12,783 nucleotides of DNA, taken from JBFXEO01 sp050180015 (GTDB lineage: Bacteria > Bacteroidota > Bacteroidia > Bacteroidales > Tenuifilaceae). The first letter of the stretch is position 1; each line of letters opens with the position of its first letter. The notes beneath the pieces were generated by a model. That model saw only the letters and a program-made list of their open reading frames with translations. It ran no database searches and was not told the DNA's origin. Where the stretch lies: positions 1 to 12,783 of the forward strand of contig JBFXEO010000068.1 in assembly GCA_050180015.1 (NCBI GenBank), in the 5' to 3' direction. Position numbers and translations under genes: made by a program. Below are positions 1 to 6,636 of the stretch, one piece after another.

Positions 1-254
1 AAATTTTTACTTGACCGTTCAACAACATCACCCTGAACTTGAACAACGTATTCACGCCCAAGCTGAGCAACAATTTCATGGATATGCTTTTCAGAATTCT
101 CATCTATCACTATCTGGGTTATACCGTACCTATCGCGGACATCAATAAATGTCATGCCCCCAAGATTTCTGATTCGCTGAACCCAACCACAAAGCGTTAC
201 GGAGCTGTTAACATTTTCAATTCTTAATTCTCCGCAGTTATGAGACCTATACAT
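1..254 (-). CDS. aspS: Aspartyl-tRNA synthetase, N-terminal part (truncated by window edge)
   Basis: Reading the minus strand from the ATG at 254-252 gives 84 codons with no stop before the window edge. The protein begins MYRSHNCGELRIENVNSS and continues with TLCGWVQRIRNLGGMTFIDV and RDRYGITQIVIDE. This is the characteristic opening of bacterial AspS: a short lead, then the OB-fold anticodon-binding domain with the GWVQR and F-x-D-x-RDRxG motifs. The enzyme charges tRNA-Asp with aspartate in the cytoplasm. The full protein is usually about 580-600 residues, so only the first seventh is here and the catalytic domain lies outside. The start is well supported because bacterial AspS commonly begins MYRTH-x-CGEL. 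The gene is divergent from tadA, with 103 bases between the two starts. Confidence 0.93.
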   Translation of the reverse strand, partial: MYRSHNCGELRIENVNSSVTLCGWVQRIRNLGGMTFIDVRDRYGITQIVIDENSEKHIHEIVAQLGREYVVQVQGDVVERSSKN

Positions 255-278
255 AATATTCTGTAATTTTTTAACTTG

Positions 279-305
279 CGAATGTATAAAGAAAAATAAT
301 GCCAA
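279..305 (-). promoter_or_regulatory. Candidate promoter for aspS
   Basis: On the minus strand TTG (305-303) is followed, 16 bases later, by TACATTCG (286-279). This matches seven of eight positions of the Bacteroidota -7 box TAnnTTTG. The spacer is shorter than the usual 19 or so, so the call is tentative. It would give a leader of about 20 bases before the aspS ATG. I found no comparably good box for tadA in the same 103-base gap; TATTTTG near 319-325 is one base short of the consensus. Confidence 0.3.
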
Positions 306-357
306 CGTAATCCTACGCCTATTTTGAACCTAATAAAAACATGTAGTTCACCCAGCT

Positions 358-810
358 ATGATTGTACAATCGGCCCATGATTTTTTTATGCGGGAAGCCC
401 TGAAAGAGGCTAATAAAGCGCTAGGACAGGGTGAAGTTCCAATTGGAGCAGTGGTGGTTTGTAGCGGGAAAATTATTGCAAGAGCGCATAACCTTACCGA
501 GACATTGAAAGATCCTACTGCACATGCAGAAATGCAGGCCATTACCGCTGCAACCAATTTTCTGGGAGGAAAATATTTAAACGAATGTAGCCTTTATGTT
601 ACCGTTGAACCGTGTGTAATGTGTGCGGGTGCCTTGTACTGGTCACATCTGGGATTGCTCGTTTACGGGACAGCCGATCCCAAAAGGGGCTACAGCCTTC
701 TTGGTGATCCAGTTCTTCACCCTAAAACCCAAATAGTAAGTAATATACTAGTAACAGAGTGCGCCCAACTCGTCTCTGATTTTTTTGCAAGTAAGAGGAA
801 TAAAATTTAG
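358..810 (+). CDS. tadA: tRNA-specific adenosine deaminase TadA
   Basis: This 150-residue protein is a zinc-dependent cytidine/adenosine deaminase of the TadA family. TadA converts adenosine 34 to inosine in the anticodon of tRNA-Arg(ACG), which lets it decode all CGN codons that need inosine. The zinc ligands and catalytic glutamate are visible: HAE at residues 56-58 (His56 ligand, Glu58 proton shuttle) and PCVMC at 85-89 (Cys86 and Cys89 ligands). The substrate-side N-terminus FFMREALKEA and the segment G-x-VPIGAVVV are typical of TadA rather than of free-base deaminases such as guanine deaminase. Length is normal for the family. The ATG at 358 is preferred over Met11 because TadA usually has about ten residues before MREALKEA. 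It ends in TAG. No terminator was found before the next gene, which has its own promoter. Confidence 0.93.
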   Translation: MIVQSAHDFFMREALKEANKALGQGEVPIGAVVVCSGKIIARAHNLTETLKDPTAHAEMQAITAATNFLGGKYLNECSLYVTVEPCVMCAGALYWSHLGLLVYGTADPKRGYSLLGDPVLHPKTQIVSNILVTECAQLVSDFFASKRNKI

Positions 811-837
811 AACGATTATAAATTACCCGTTATTATT

Positions 838-867
838 TTTGATTTAAATTCTCAATTAATATTTTTG
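838..867 (+). promoter_or_regulatory. Bacteroidota-type promoter for the TPR protein gene
   Basis: TTTG at 838-841 and TATTTTTG at 860-867 match the -33 TTTG and -7 TAnnTTTG boxes exactly, with an 18-base spacer. Transcription would begin a few bases after 867, leaving a leader of roughly 30-35 bases before the ATG at 906. Confidence 0.7.
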
Positions 868-905
868 GAGAAATTCCTAGTAAAAACCACTAAAATAGTA
901 TATGT

Positions 906-1880
906 ATGAAACGAAATCTTTTTTTTGCCGTGTTAACTGTTGTTGGATTGGGGCTGTTAATTCCTACAGTAGGAATTGGACAAACAATGAAAGAGGCCGT
1001 AGATGCTTACAATTCTGCTGCAACAACTTATAAACAGGATCCGAAGGCTGCTCTTGACAATTTAAATAAAGCCATTCAAATGTGCGAACAGCTTGGCGAA
1101 GAGGGAAGCGAAGTAAAGGTTAACTCCGAGTCGCTTATTCCCAAGGTTTACTTTGAAATGGCAATGCTACAGTACAAACAAAAAGACCTACAGGGAACAC
1201 TGGATAACCTTGAAAAAGCCGAGGAAACAGCTACCAAGTACAACGATGATGCCGTTAAATCGAGGGTTGAAAAAACCATCCCAAAACTTTACAACGTTAT
1301 GGGAAACAACAAGTTTAAGGAAGAAAAGTACGATGAAGCGATTGTTAACTATACCAAGGCCATAAATTTCAGCCCCGATTTCGTTGATCCGTACATTGGA
1401 GCCACATTATCGTACGAGAAGCTTAACAACGAAGCCAAAATGTTGGAGTATATCGACAAAACCATTGAGGTTGCCCAGAAAGCCAACGATACAAAAACTG
1501 CCGATGAGACATCTTCTAAAGCAAAAAATTTCTTCCTGCTAAAAGCCGACGAAGCCCAAAAAGCAACAAAGTATGATGACGCAGTAACATCGTTAAGCAG
1601 CGCTCTAAAGTACGATAGTACCGACTTCAACACCTACAGGCTTTTAGCCATAAACTACAACCGTGTTGAAAAATGGGACGATGGTATTCAAGCTGCCCTC
1701 AAGGCCATTGAACTTAAAACAGGAACAGTAGAAGAAAAAGCAGAGCTATACTTCCTTTTGGCAACGGCCTACCAAAAAGTAAACGATACACCAAAAGCCT
1801 GTGAAGCATACAAGAATGCAGCTTATGGTACATTTAAGCCCAACGCCGATTACCAAATTCAACAGTTAAAATGCCAGTAG
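906..1880 (+). CDS. Exported tetratricopeptide-repeat protein, function unknown
   Basis: This is a 324-residue protein with an N-terminal signal peptide: basic MKRN, a hydrophobic stretch to about residue 20, and likely cleavage near GIG/QT at 25-26. No lipobox cysteine is seen, so it is probably soluble in the periplasm. The rest is helical TPR repeats, with recognisable units near 29-62, 78-112 (VYFEMAMLQYKQKD), 126-160 (KYDEAIVNYTKAINFSPD), 209-241 (KYDDAVTSLSSALKYDSTD), 243-272 and 278-305. TPR arrays form a superhelix that binds protein partners; nothing in the sequence names the partner. Cysteines are at 60, 299 and 323, and the C-terminal pair could form a disulfide, which is inference. 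It has its own promoter and a strong terminator just after its TAG, so it is probably a single-gene transcript. Confidence 0.85.
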   Translation: MKRNLFFAVLTVVGLGLLIPTVGIGQTMKEAVDAYNSAATTYKQDPKAALDNLNKAIQMCEQLGEEGSEVKVNSESLIPKVYFEMAMLQYKQKDLQGTLDNLEKAEETATKYNDDAVKSRVEKTIPKLYNVMGNNKFKEEKYDEAIVNYTKAINFSPDFVDPYIGATLSYEKLNNEAKMLEYIDKTIEVAQKANDTKTADETSSKAKNFFLLKADEAQKATKYDDAVTSLSSALKYDSTDFNTYRLLAINYNRVEKWDDGIQAALKAIELKTGTVEEKAELYFLLATAYQKVNDTPKACEAYKNAAYGTFKPNADYQIQQLKCQ

Positions 1881-1898
1881 TTTAACCCATTTTATTTC

Positions 1899-1906
1899 TA
1901 ACTTTG
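1899..1906 (+). promoter_or_regulatory. Candidate -7 box for the HAD/U32/methyltransferase operon
   Basis: TAACTTTG matches TAnnTTTG at every fixed position, but no TTTG/TTG box is visible about 19 bases upstream, so only half of a promoter is supported. A start near 1911-1914 would give a leader of about 35 bases for the gene at 1948 and would begin inside the 5' arm of the terminator, removing the hairpin from that transcript. Confidence 0.35.
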
Positions 1907-1943
1907 CAGGGCTGCCCATTACTGGGTGTCCCTGCATTTTTTT
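1906..1943 (+). terminator. Rho-independent terminator after the TPR gene
   Basis: GCAGGG (1906-1911) pairs with CCCTGC (1930-1935). After a single mismatch the inner arm 1913-1918 pairs with 1923-1928 (CCCA/TGGG plus two G-U pairs), leaving a 4-base loop. The stem is followed by A and seven T residues (1937-1943). It lies 25 bases after the TPR stop codon and ends only four bases before the ATG of the HAD gene. Confidence 0.85.
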
Positions 1944-1947
1944 ATCT

Positions 1948-2787
1948 ATGGATAATTCAAACTACCGAGTTATTTTTTCCGATGTTGACGGTACTCTCCT
2001 GGATAAAAACAGAGAGCTGGCAGGTGTTACCGCCAGGCAGATTCAAAAAATAGCAAGTAGCCACAAAATCACATTTGTTCTTGTGTCGGCCAGAATGCCA
2101 GAGGGAATGCGGCATCTGTACAATCAACTATCCGTTAACTCTCCAATAATCTGCTATAACGGTGCGCTTATTCTTGAAACGCTCAAGGGAGGATACCGCG
2201 CCCACAGTATTTTATACAGCAATTCCATTGATATTAACGTTACAGAAAACCTCTACAATAGGGCAAAGGCAGAAAATCTGCACTTTAGCCTATTCAGCAA
2301 CAACTCATGGTTTGCCAGCAAAAACGATGAGTGGACCCTCCGCGAAGAAAGCAATACAAGGGTAAAATCATCCATTTGTAGCAACATGGACAATCATATC
2401 CGGAAGCTAAAGGATTCCGGTGAGCCTATCCATAAATTAATGATCATGGGAAATCCCGCATCAATAGACTCATTTGTTGCATACTCAAACCGGAGCTTCG
2501 AGGGTTTGGTTTCGAACTACAGGTCAAAGGATACCTACCTGGAAATATCACCCCGAAATTCAAACAAGGCAAAGGGCTGCCTGTTTTTACTGGACAGGTT
2601 GAATATTGATGCCCGTAATGCAATAGCATTTGGCGATAGCTATAACGATATTGAGATGCTCCGTACTGTAGGATTCGGTATTGCCATGGGCAACGCCCCG
2701 GAAGAAGTAAAATATCATGCTAAGCATATTGCCCCTGCCAATACGTTAAACGGCGTAGCAACAACTTTAGTCAATATCTTTGGGTAA
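1948..2787 (+). CDS. Cof-type HAD-superfamily phosphatase
   Basis: This 279-residue protein has all four HAD motifs. Motif I is DVDGT at 12-16, with Asp12 as nucleophile and Asp14 as general acid/base. Motif II is the serine of LVSAR (Ser47). The conserved lysine is Lys207 in NSNKAKG. Motif IV is GDSYND at 229-234, with Mg2+-binding acids Asp230 and Asp234. The large C2-type cap between motifs II and III places it in the Cof/HAD-IIB group. These are cytoplasmic Mg2+-dependent phosphatases that usually act on sugar phosphates, flavin precursors or pyridoxal phosphate. The substrate cannot be told from sequence. It is the first gene of a three-gene plus-strand run, with a 9-base gap to the U32 gene. 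Its co-transcription with RNA-modification genes does not by itself show a shared function. Confidence 0.9.
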   Translation: MDNSNYRVIFSDVDGTLLDKNRELAGVTARQIQKIASSHKITFVLVSARMPEGMRHLYNQLSVNSPIICYNGALILETLKGGYRAHSILYSNSIDINVTENLYNRAKAENLHFSLFSNNSWFASKNDEWTLREESNTRVKSSICSNMDNHIRKLKDSGEPIHKLMIMGNPASIDSFVAYSNRSFEGLVSNYRSKDTYLEISPRNSNKAKGCLFLLDRLNIDARNAIAFGDSYNDIEMLRTVGFGIAMGNAPEEVKYHAKHIAPANTLNGVATTLVNIFG

Positions 2788-2796
2788 ACTTAAAGT

Positions 2797-4641
2797 ATGC
2801 CAGTCCATAAAACAATAGAGCTACTTGCCCCTGCAAGGAATTTACAAACCGGCATTGCGGCCATTACACACGGTGCCGATGCGGTATATATTGCTGCAGA
2901 CAAATTCGGTGCACGTGAAAAAGCCTCCAATTCTTTAGAAGACATTGAAAAACTCTGCAATTTTGCGCATCAATACTTTGCCAAAGTTTATGCAACCGTA
3001 AATACCATAATTTTCGAGGGTGAGCTCAAAGAAGTTCAGGGCCTAATAAATAAACTAAACCAGGCCAAGGTTGATGCTATTATAATTCAGGATTTTTCGA
3101 TTCTTGCAATGGATATTCCACCCATTCCAATCCATGCCAGCACACAAATGCACAACAGTACAGTTGAGAAGTTAAAGTTTTTGGAACAATGTGGGATAGA
3201 ACGTGCTGTGCTGCCCCGGGAGCTATCATTAAAAGAAATTGAATATTTCAGAAACTCAACAAACATTGAGCTTGAAGTTTTTGTACACGGGGCGCTCTGC
3301 GTTAGCCACAGTGGCCAATGCTACATGAGTCAGGCCATTACCGGGAGAAGTGCCAACCGGGGTGAATGCGCCCAGCTTTGCCGATCTAAGTATGACCTAA
3401 TTGATGCCAAGGGAAAGATTCTTGTAAGGGGTAAACATCTTCTTTCCCTGAAAGACCTCAACCTTTCGCAATACATTCATCAACTCCTTGATGCAGGAGT
3501 ATCATCCTTTAAAATTGAAGGGCGACTAAAGGATATTTCCTACGTAAAAAACACAACGGCGTACTACAGTTCACTCATTAACAGCATCATATCAAGCAAG
3601 CCCAATTACAGGAGATCGTCGTCGGGGAAATGCCGCTACAATTTCACCCCTGACCTGGAGCGTAGCTTCAACAGAGGGTTCACGCAGCACTTTATAGGGG
3701 GAAGAACGGAGAATCAAGCATCAATCCACACACAAAAATCGACAGGGAAATTAATCGGAAAAGTTGTTAAGGTTGGAGCAAGTTGGTTCGCGGTAGAGTC
3801 AACGGAACAAATAGTTAACGGCGATGGCCTATGCTACTTCAACGGAAAAGGAGAACTTACAGGTTTCCCTGTCAACAGTACAGTACAAGAGGAGATTTAT
3901 CCAAGCCAACCACAGGAAGGCATTGCCATTGGCACGCTGATATACAGGAATTTCGACCATACTTTTGAAAAATTGCTCAGGGGTAATAGCGCCACCCGCT
4001 ACCTTTCAGTATCCATATCGGTGAAACAAAAAGATGGTAAGCTATATTTTGAAGCAACCGACGAGGACTCCGTAAGTACATCCATAATTATTGATGATAC
4101 TTTTGAAAACGCAGATAACCACACGCTGGCCCGGGAACGCATGGCCAACCAGCTCAGCAAATCGGGCAATACAATATTTAAAGTTGACAGCATTAGCACC
4201 ATCGACATTAGAAATGCTAAGCATATACCTGTTTCTGCACTAAATCTGGCCCGAAGACAACTTCTTGATAATCTGCTAAAAGAAAGAATCCGTGAACGTA
4301 CAGTAAGAAAACGAGGAATAGTAAAACCTGGAGCAGAATACCCGTATCCAAAAATCGATTACAAAGGAAACGTGGCGAACTCTTGGAGCAAAAACTTTCT
4401 ATATTCCCACGGAGTAAAAGGCATTGACAATGCCTTTGAAGTTGAACAGCCACAAAAACACGAGGAGTTAATGGTTAGCCATTACTGTATTAAATACGAA
4501 ATAGGGTTGTGCCCCTCGAAACAAAATGCAAAATCAACAAATCAGCTATTTTTACGCGATAATAAATTTACCTATCCGTTAACTTTCGACTGTACCCTTT
4601 GTCAAATGAAAGTGTTCAGCCCCATAAAAAACAAATTATGA
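2797..4641 (+). CDS. rlhA: Peptidase U32 family protein, RlhA-like (23S rRNA hydroxylation)
   Basis: This 614-residue protein opens IELLAPARNLQTGI and has GADAVYIAADKFGAREKASN, DAIIIQDFSIL and HASTQMHNS. The U32 signature follows: HGALC (Cys168), SGQCYMS (Cys175) and RGECAQLC (Cys191, Cys195). Despite the peptidase name, studied members make hydroxylated RNA bases: TrhP hydroxylates tRNA U34 and RlhA hydroxylates 23S rRNA C2501. The four cysteines are thought to hold an iron-sulfur cluster. Length, the FKIEGRLKDISYVK segment and the long C-terminal region fit E. coli RlhA (about 650 residues) better than TrhP (about 450), so RlhA is the likely orthologue or close paralogue. The C-terminus adds a second cysteine set: HYCIKY (Cys564), GLC (Cys572) and FDCTLC (Cys599, Cys602), plausibly a metal site. 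It ends in a TGA that overlaps the next gene's ATG. The symbol is given by similarity recalled from memory. Confidence 0.82.
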   Translation: MPVHKTIELLAPARNLQTGIAAITHGADAVYIAADKFGAREKASNSLEDIEKLCNFAHQYFAKVYATVNTIIFEGELKEVQGLINKLNQAKVDAIIIQDFSILAMDIPPIPIHASTQMHNSTVEKLKFLEQCGIERAVLPRELSLKEIEYFRNSTNIELEVFVHGALCVSHSGQCYMSQAITGRSANRGECAQLCRSKYDLIDAKGKILVRGKHLLSLKDLNLSQYIHQLLDAGVSSFKIEGRLKDISYVKNTTAYYSSLINSIISSKPNYRRSSSGKCRYNFTPDLERSFNRGFTQHFIGGRTENQASIHTQKSTGKLIGKVVKVGASWFAVESTEQIVNGDGLCYFNGKGELTGFPVNSTVQEEIYPSQPQEGIAIGTLIYRNFDHTFEKLLRGNSATRYLSVSISVKQKDGKLYFEATDEDSVSTSIIIDDTFENADNHTLARERMANQLSKSGNTIFKVDSISTIDIRNAKHIPVSALNLARRQLLDNLLKERIRERTVRKRGIVKPGAEYPYPKIDYKGNVANSWSKNFLYSHGVKGIDNAFEVEQPQKHEELMVSHYCIKYEIGLCPSKQNAKSTNQLFLRDNKFTYPLTFDCTLCQMKVFSPIKNKL

Positions 4642-5525
4642 TAGAACAACTTACCCCCGAAAGTTGGCCCGACTACGAGCTGATTGACAGCGGTGATGGA
4701 GAAAAGTTAGAGCGATTTGGGAGGCAAACCATTGCCAGGCCGGAACCCCAGGCAATCTGGCGAAAAGCTCTGTCCAACACAGATTGGGATATGGCCGATG
4801 CGTATTTTATAAAAGGGAAATCATCAAAGCAAACTGACGAATGGGGCGAATGGAAATTAAAATCCCGTGCCAAGGCACAATGGACCATCGCTTACCAGCA
4901 CAACGAAATGCTCCTTAAAATGAGGCTGGGGCTCACATCATTCAAGCACGTAGGCGTTTTCCCGGAACAAGCAGCCAACTGGAACTTTATATTCAACTCG
5001 GTAAAAACATTCGACATTCAAAAGCCAAAAGTCCTTAACCTTTTTGCCTACACCGGACTATCCTCTGTTGCAGCCAGGGCAGCGGGTGCCGATGTTACCC
5101 ACGTTGATTCGGTAAGGCAGGTTACCACCTGGGCTAAGGAGAATATGGAGCTATCGGGATTGAAGGATATTCGATGGATTGTTGACGATGTGGTAAAATT
5201 TGTTAACCGTGAAGTTCGGCGAGGCAACAAATACAATGGAATAATTCTTGATCCCCCGGCATACGGCAGAGGCCCAGACGGCGAAAAATGGATACTGGAA
5301 CAAAACCTGGCCCCATTACTGGAACAATGCAAACAGCTGCTGGATGATAAAAATCACTTTTTCATACTAAACCTTTACTCCATGGGATTTTCGGCATCCA
5401 TTGCCGAAAGTCTAGCTAAGACTACATTCAATCCGCATAAAGTTGAATGCGGGGAACTATACGTTAGCGATAAAGGTAGAAGAAAACTTCCCCTTGGCGT
5501 GTTCTCAAGATTTATATCATTTTAA
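4638..5525 (+). CDS. Class I SAM-dependent methyltransferase, COG1092/RlmI-like (probable rRNA methyltransferase)
   Basis: This is a 295-residue Rossmann-fold methyltransferase. Motif I, which binds SAM, is NLFAYTG at 134-140. The acidic residue after strand 2 is Asp157 in HVD. The adenine-side acids are near Asp183-Asp184. Motif IV, the catalytic loop, is DPPAYG at 205-210. The approach segment G-x-FPEQAANW near 108-115 and DPPAYGRG are characteristic of COG1092 enzymes (RlmI/RlmK relatives), which methylate 23S rRNA bases. The target base is not determinable here. An in-frame ATG exists at 4599, but I chose the ATG at 4638: it overlaps the U32 stop as ATGA, which suggests translational coupling, and MIEQLTPESWPDYELIDSG is the natural family start. 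Pairing with the RlhA-like gene suggests a shared ribosome-maturation role, which is inference. Confidence 0.87.
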   Translation: MIEQLTPESWPDYELIDSGDGEKLERFGRQTIARPEPQAIWRKALSNTDWDMADAYFIKGKSSKQTDEWGEWKLKSRAKAQWTIAYQHNEMLLKMRLGLTSFKHVGVFPEQAANWNFIFNSVKTFDIQKPKVLNLFAYTGLSSVAARAAGADVTHVDSVRQVTTWAKENMELSGLKDIRWIVDDVVKFVNREVRRGNKYNGIILDPPAYGRGPDGEKWILEQNLAPLLEQCKQLLDDKNHFFILNLYSMGFSASIAESLAKTTFNPHKVECGELYVSDKGRRKLPLGVFSRFISF

Positions 5526-5604
5526 CAAAACAACGAAAACTCACGAATAGCGCAAAGAAAGTAAAACCACCGAAGGGTAATATTTAAAAACAGAGCTGCC
5601 GGCA

Positions 5605-5634
5605 TTGAAATTATAATTGATATTCATACCTTTG
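5605..5634 (+). promoter_or_regulatory. Bacteroidota-type promoter for the plus-strand siaC-like gene
   Basis: TTG at 5605-5607 and TACCTTTG at 5627-5634 are separated by exactly 19 bases and match the -33/-7 consensus. The predicted leader is about 70 bases and includes an 11-base stretch rich in T near 5641-5653. The surrounding 186-base gap (5526-5711) holds no other gene or convincing hairpin. Confidence 0.65.
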
Positions 5635-5711
5635 CCGTGCTTTTATTTTTTTTTGAACTTCAGGGGAAAAATCACTATATTTAGAATCTTAAGAAAGTAA
5701 AAATATTCGAT

Positions 5712-6092
5712 ATGGAACCATTCAAGGTAACAGGAACTAGTCAATATCCTCATATTGTTCTAGATAAAAATGCTGGAAAATTTGAGTTTGCCGGGAATTC
5801 ATTACCTGAAGATGCAAAGTCATTTTACGATCCCGTTATTCAATGGCTAGAGAATTACTCTCAGGACCCAAATCCTGAGACAGTTGTACATTTCAAAATG
5901 GTTTACTACAATACGCCCAGCTCAAAGTTACTCTTCCAGGTTCTAAAACGATTCGAAAAAATATCCCAGGGTGGTCACAAAGTAACTATTGTTTGGGCCT
6001 ACAACGAGGACGACATTGATATTAAGGAGGCCGGAAAAGATTTGTCCGACCATATAAAGGTTCCCTTCCAGCTGGAATCGTACAAAGAGTAA
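5712..6092 (+). CDS. SiaC-family (DUF1987) regulatory phosphoprotein, copy 1
   Basis: This is a 126-residue single-domain cytoplasmic protein of the DUF1987/SiaC family. In Pseudomonas aeruginosa, SiaC is phosphorylated on Thr68 by the kinase SiaB and dephosphorylated by the PP2C phosphatase SiaA. Only the unphosphorylated form binds and activates its partner, the diguanylate cyclase SiaD. Here the family core SLPEDAKSFYDPV (30-42) and VYYNTPSSKLL (64-74) are clear, and the presumed phosphoacceptor is Thr68, followed by proline. By hand-counted ungapped alignment it shares about 56 of 120 positions with the second SiaC-like protein at 10737-11120. It has its own promoter and stands apart from any kinase or phosphatase gene. 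It converges with the minus-strand block, so it may be a second client of the same SiaB/SiaA pair. Its partner is unknown. Confidence 0.85.
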   Translation: MEPFKVTGTSQYPHIVLDKNAGKFEFAGNSLPEDAKSFYDPVIQWLENYSQDPNPETVVHFKMVYYNTPSSKLLFQVLKRFEKISQGGHKVTIVWAYNEDDIDIKEAGKDLSDHIKVPFQLESYKE

Positions 6093-6187
6093 ATATATCT
6101 TTCCTTTTTACTACCCCCCCCCACACATCGTGGTGGTTTGCTACTATATTTTACCGATGAAATAAATCTGGCGAAGGGATTAATTTA

Positions 6188-6622
6188 CTATAACATCTCA
6201 ACCATAGAAAGCAAGCCAACGGCTAGGCCGGCCTTACCATCGCGAAAGCTGAAAAATAAATGGTAAGCCCCCGTTTTAGTACAAACCCAGTCGATATAAG
6301 GATAATCTTTGCCCGAGGCAATTACGTAAGTTGTGGCCAGCATTCTGTTATTATCGAACAGCTGAAGTACAACTTTCCCCTCAAAGTCCTTGGAATTACA
6401 AACCGTAAAACGGTATTTAACATCCTTTTTAAGGATAACCGGAATACGCTGTACGGGTGGTGGATCGCCAGCATCAAGTTTTATACGAAAATCTTTGAGG
6501 AAAGTAGCATCCTTGGCTATCATCCCACAAATCTGAACCAATTCTTCTTCGGACTGAGCGTTTGCCTTTCCATAAATAACACTCAGCAGAACAACAGTAA
6601 ACACGAAGAGTATTCTTTTCAT
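6188..6622 (-). CDS. Small secreted protein of unknown function
   Basis: This 144-residue protein has a clear signal peptide (MKRILFVFTVVLLSVIYG) and a likely cleavage after KANA, at residue 22 or so, leaving QSEEELVQ. The mature part of about 120 residues is predicted by eye to be mostly beta, with segments VKYRFTVC, KVVLQLFD, MLATTYV and GAYHLFFSFRDG. This loosely recalls small secreted PPC-like beta-sandwich domains; I do not recognise a named family. Three cysteines are at 32, 75 and 114. The start is placed at ATG 6622; an upstream in-frame TTG at 6628 adds two residues and is less likely. It is the last gene of the minus-strand block, 14 bases after the lipoprotein stop, so it is probably co-transcribed and acts in the periplasm or outside the cell beside the lipoprotein and exporter. 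Confidence 0.75.
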   Translation of the reverse strand: MKRILFVFTVVLLSVIYGKANAQSEEELVQICGMIAKDATFLKDFRIKLDAGDPPPVQRIPVILKKDVKYRFTVCNSKDFEGKVVLQLFDNNRMLATTYVIASGKDYPYIDWVCTKTGAYHLFFSFRDGKAGLAVGLLSMVEML

Positions 6623-6636
6623 AACCAAATAATTTC

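Noticed and set aside
39..227. A plus-strand open frame of 62 codons at the left edge.
   Set aside because: The opposite strand encodes the recognisable AspS N-terminus across the whole segment.
4599..4637. An upstream in-frame ATG that would lengthen the methyltransferase by 13 residues.
   Set aside because: It lies deep inside the end of the U32 gene, and the added residues look unlike the family; the ATGA overlap at 4638 is the better start.
5598..5653. CGGCA/TGCCG followed by a T-rich run, considered as a terminator for the methyltransferase operon.
   Set aside because: The stem is five pairs with a loop of more than 20 bases, and the same bases form a good promoter for the siaC-like gene.
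6114..6136. A run of nine C followed by a CCAC/GTGG mini-hairpin between the convergent genes, considered as a terminator or a phase-variable tract.
   Set aside because: The stem has only four pairs and no T-run on either side, and the C-run lies outside any coding frame or promoter. It may be a chance feature or sequencing-prone tract.
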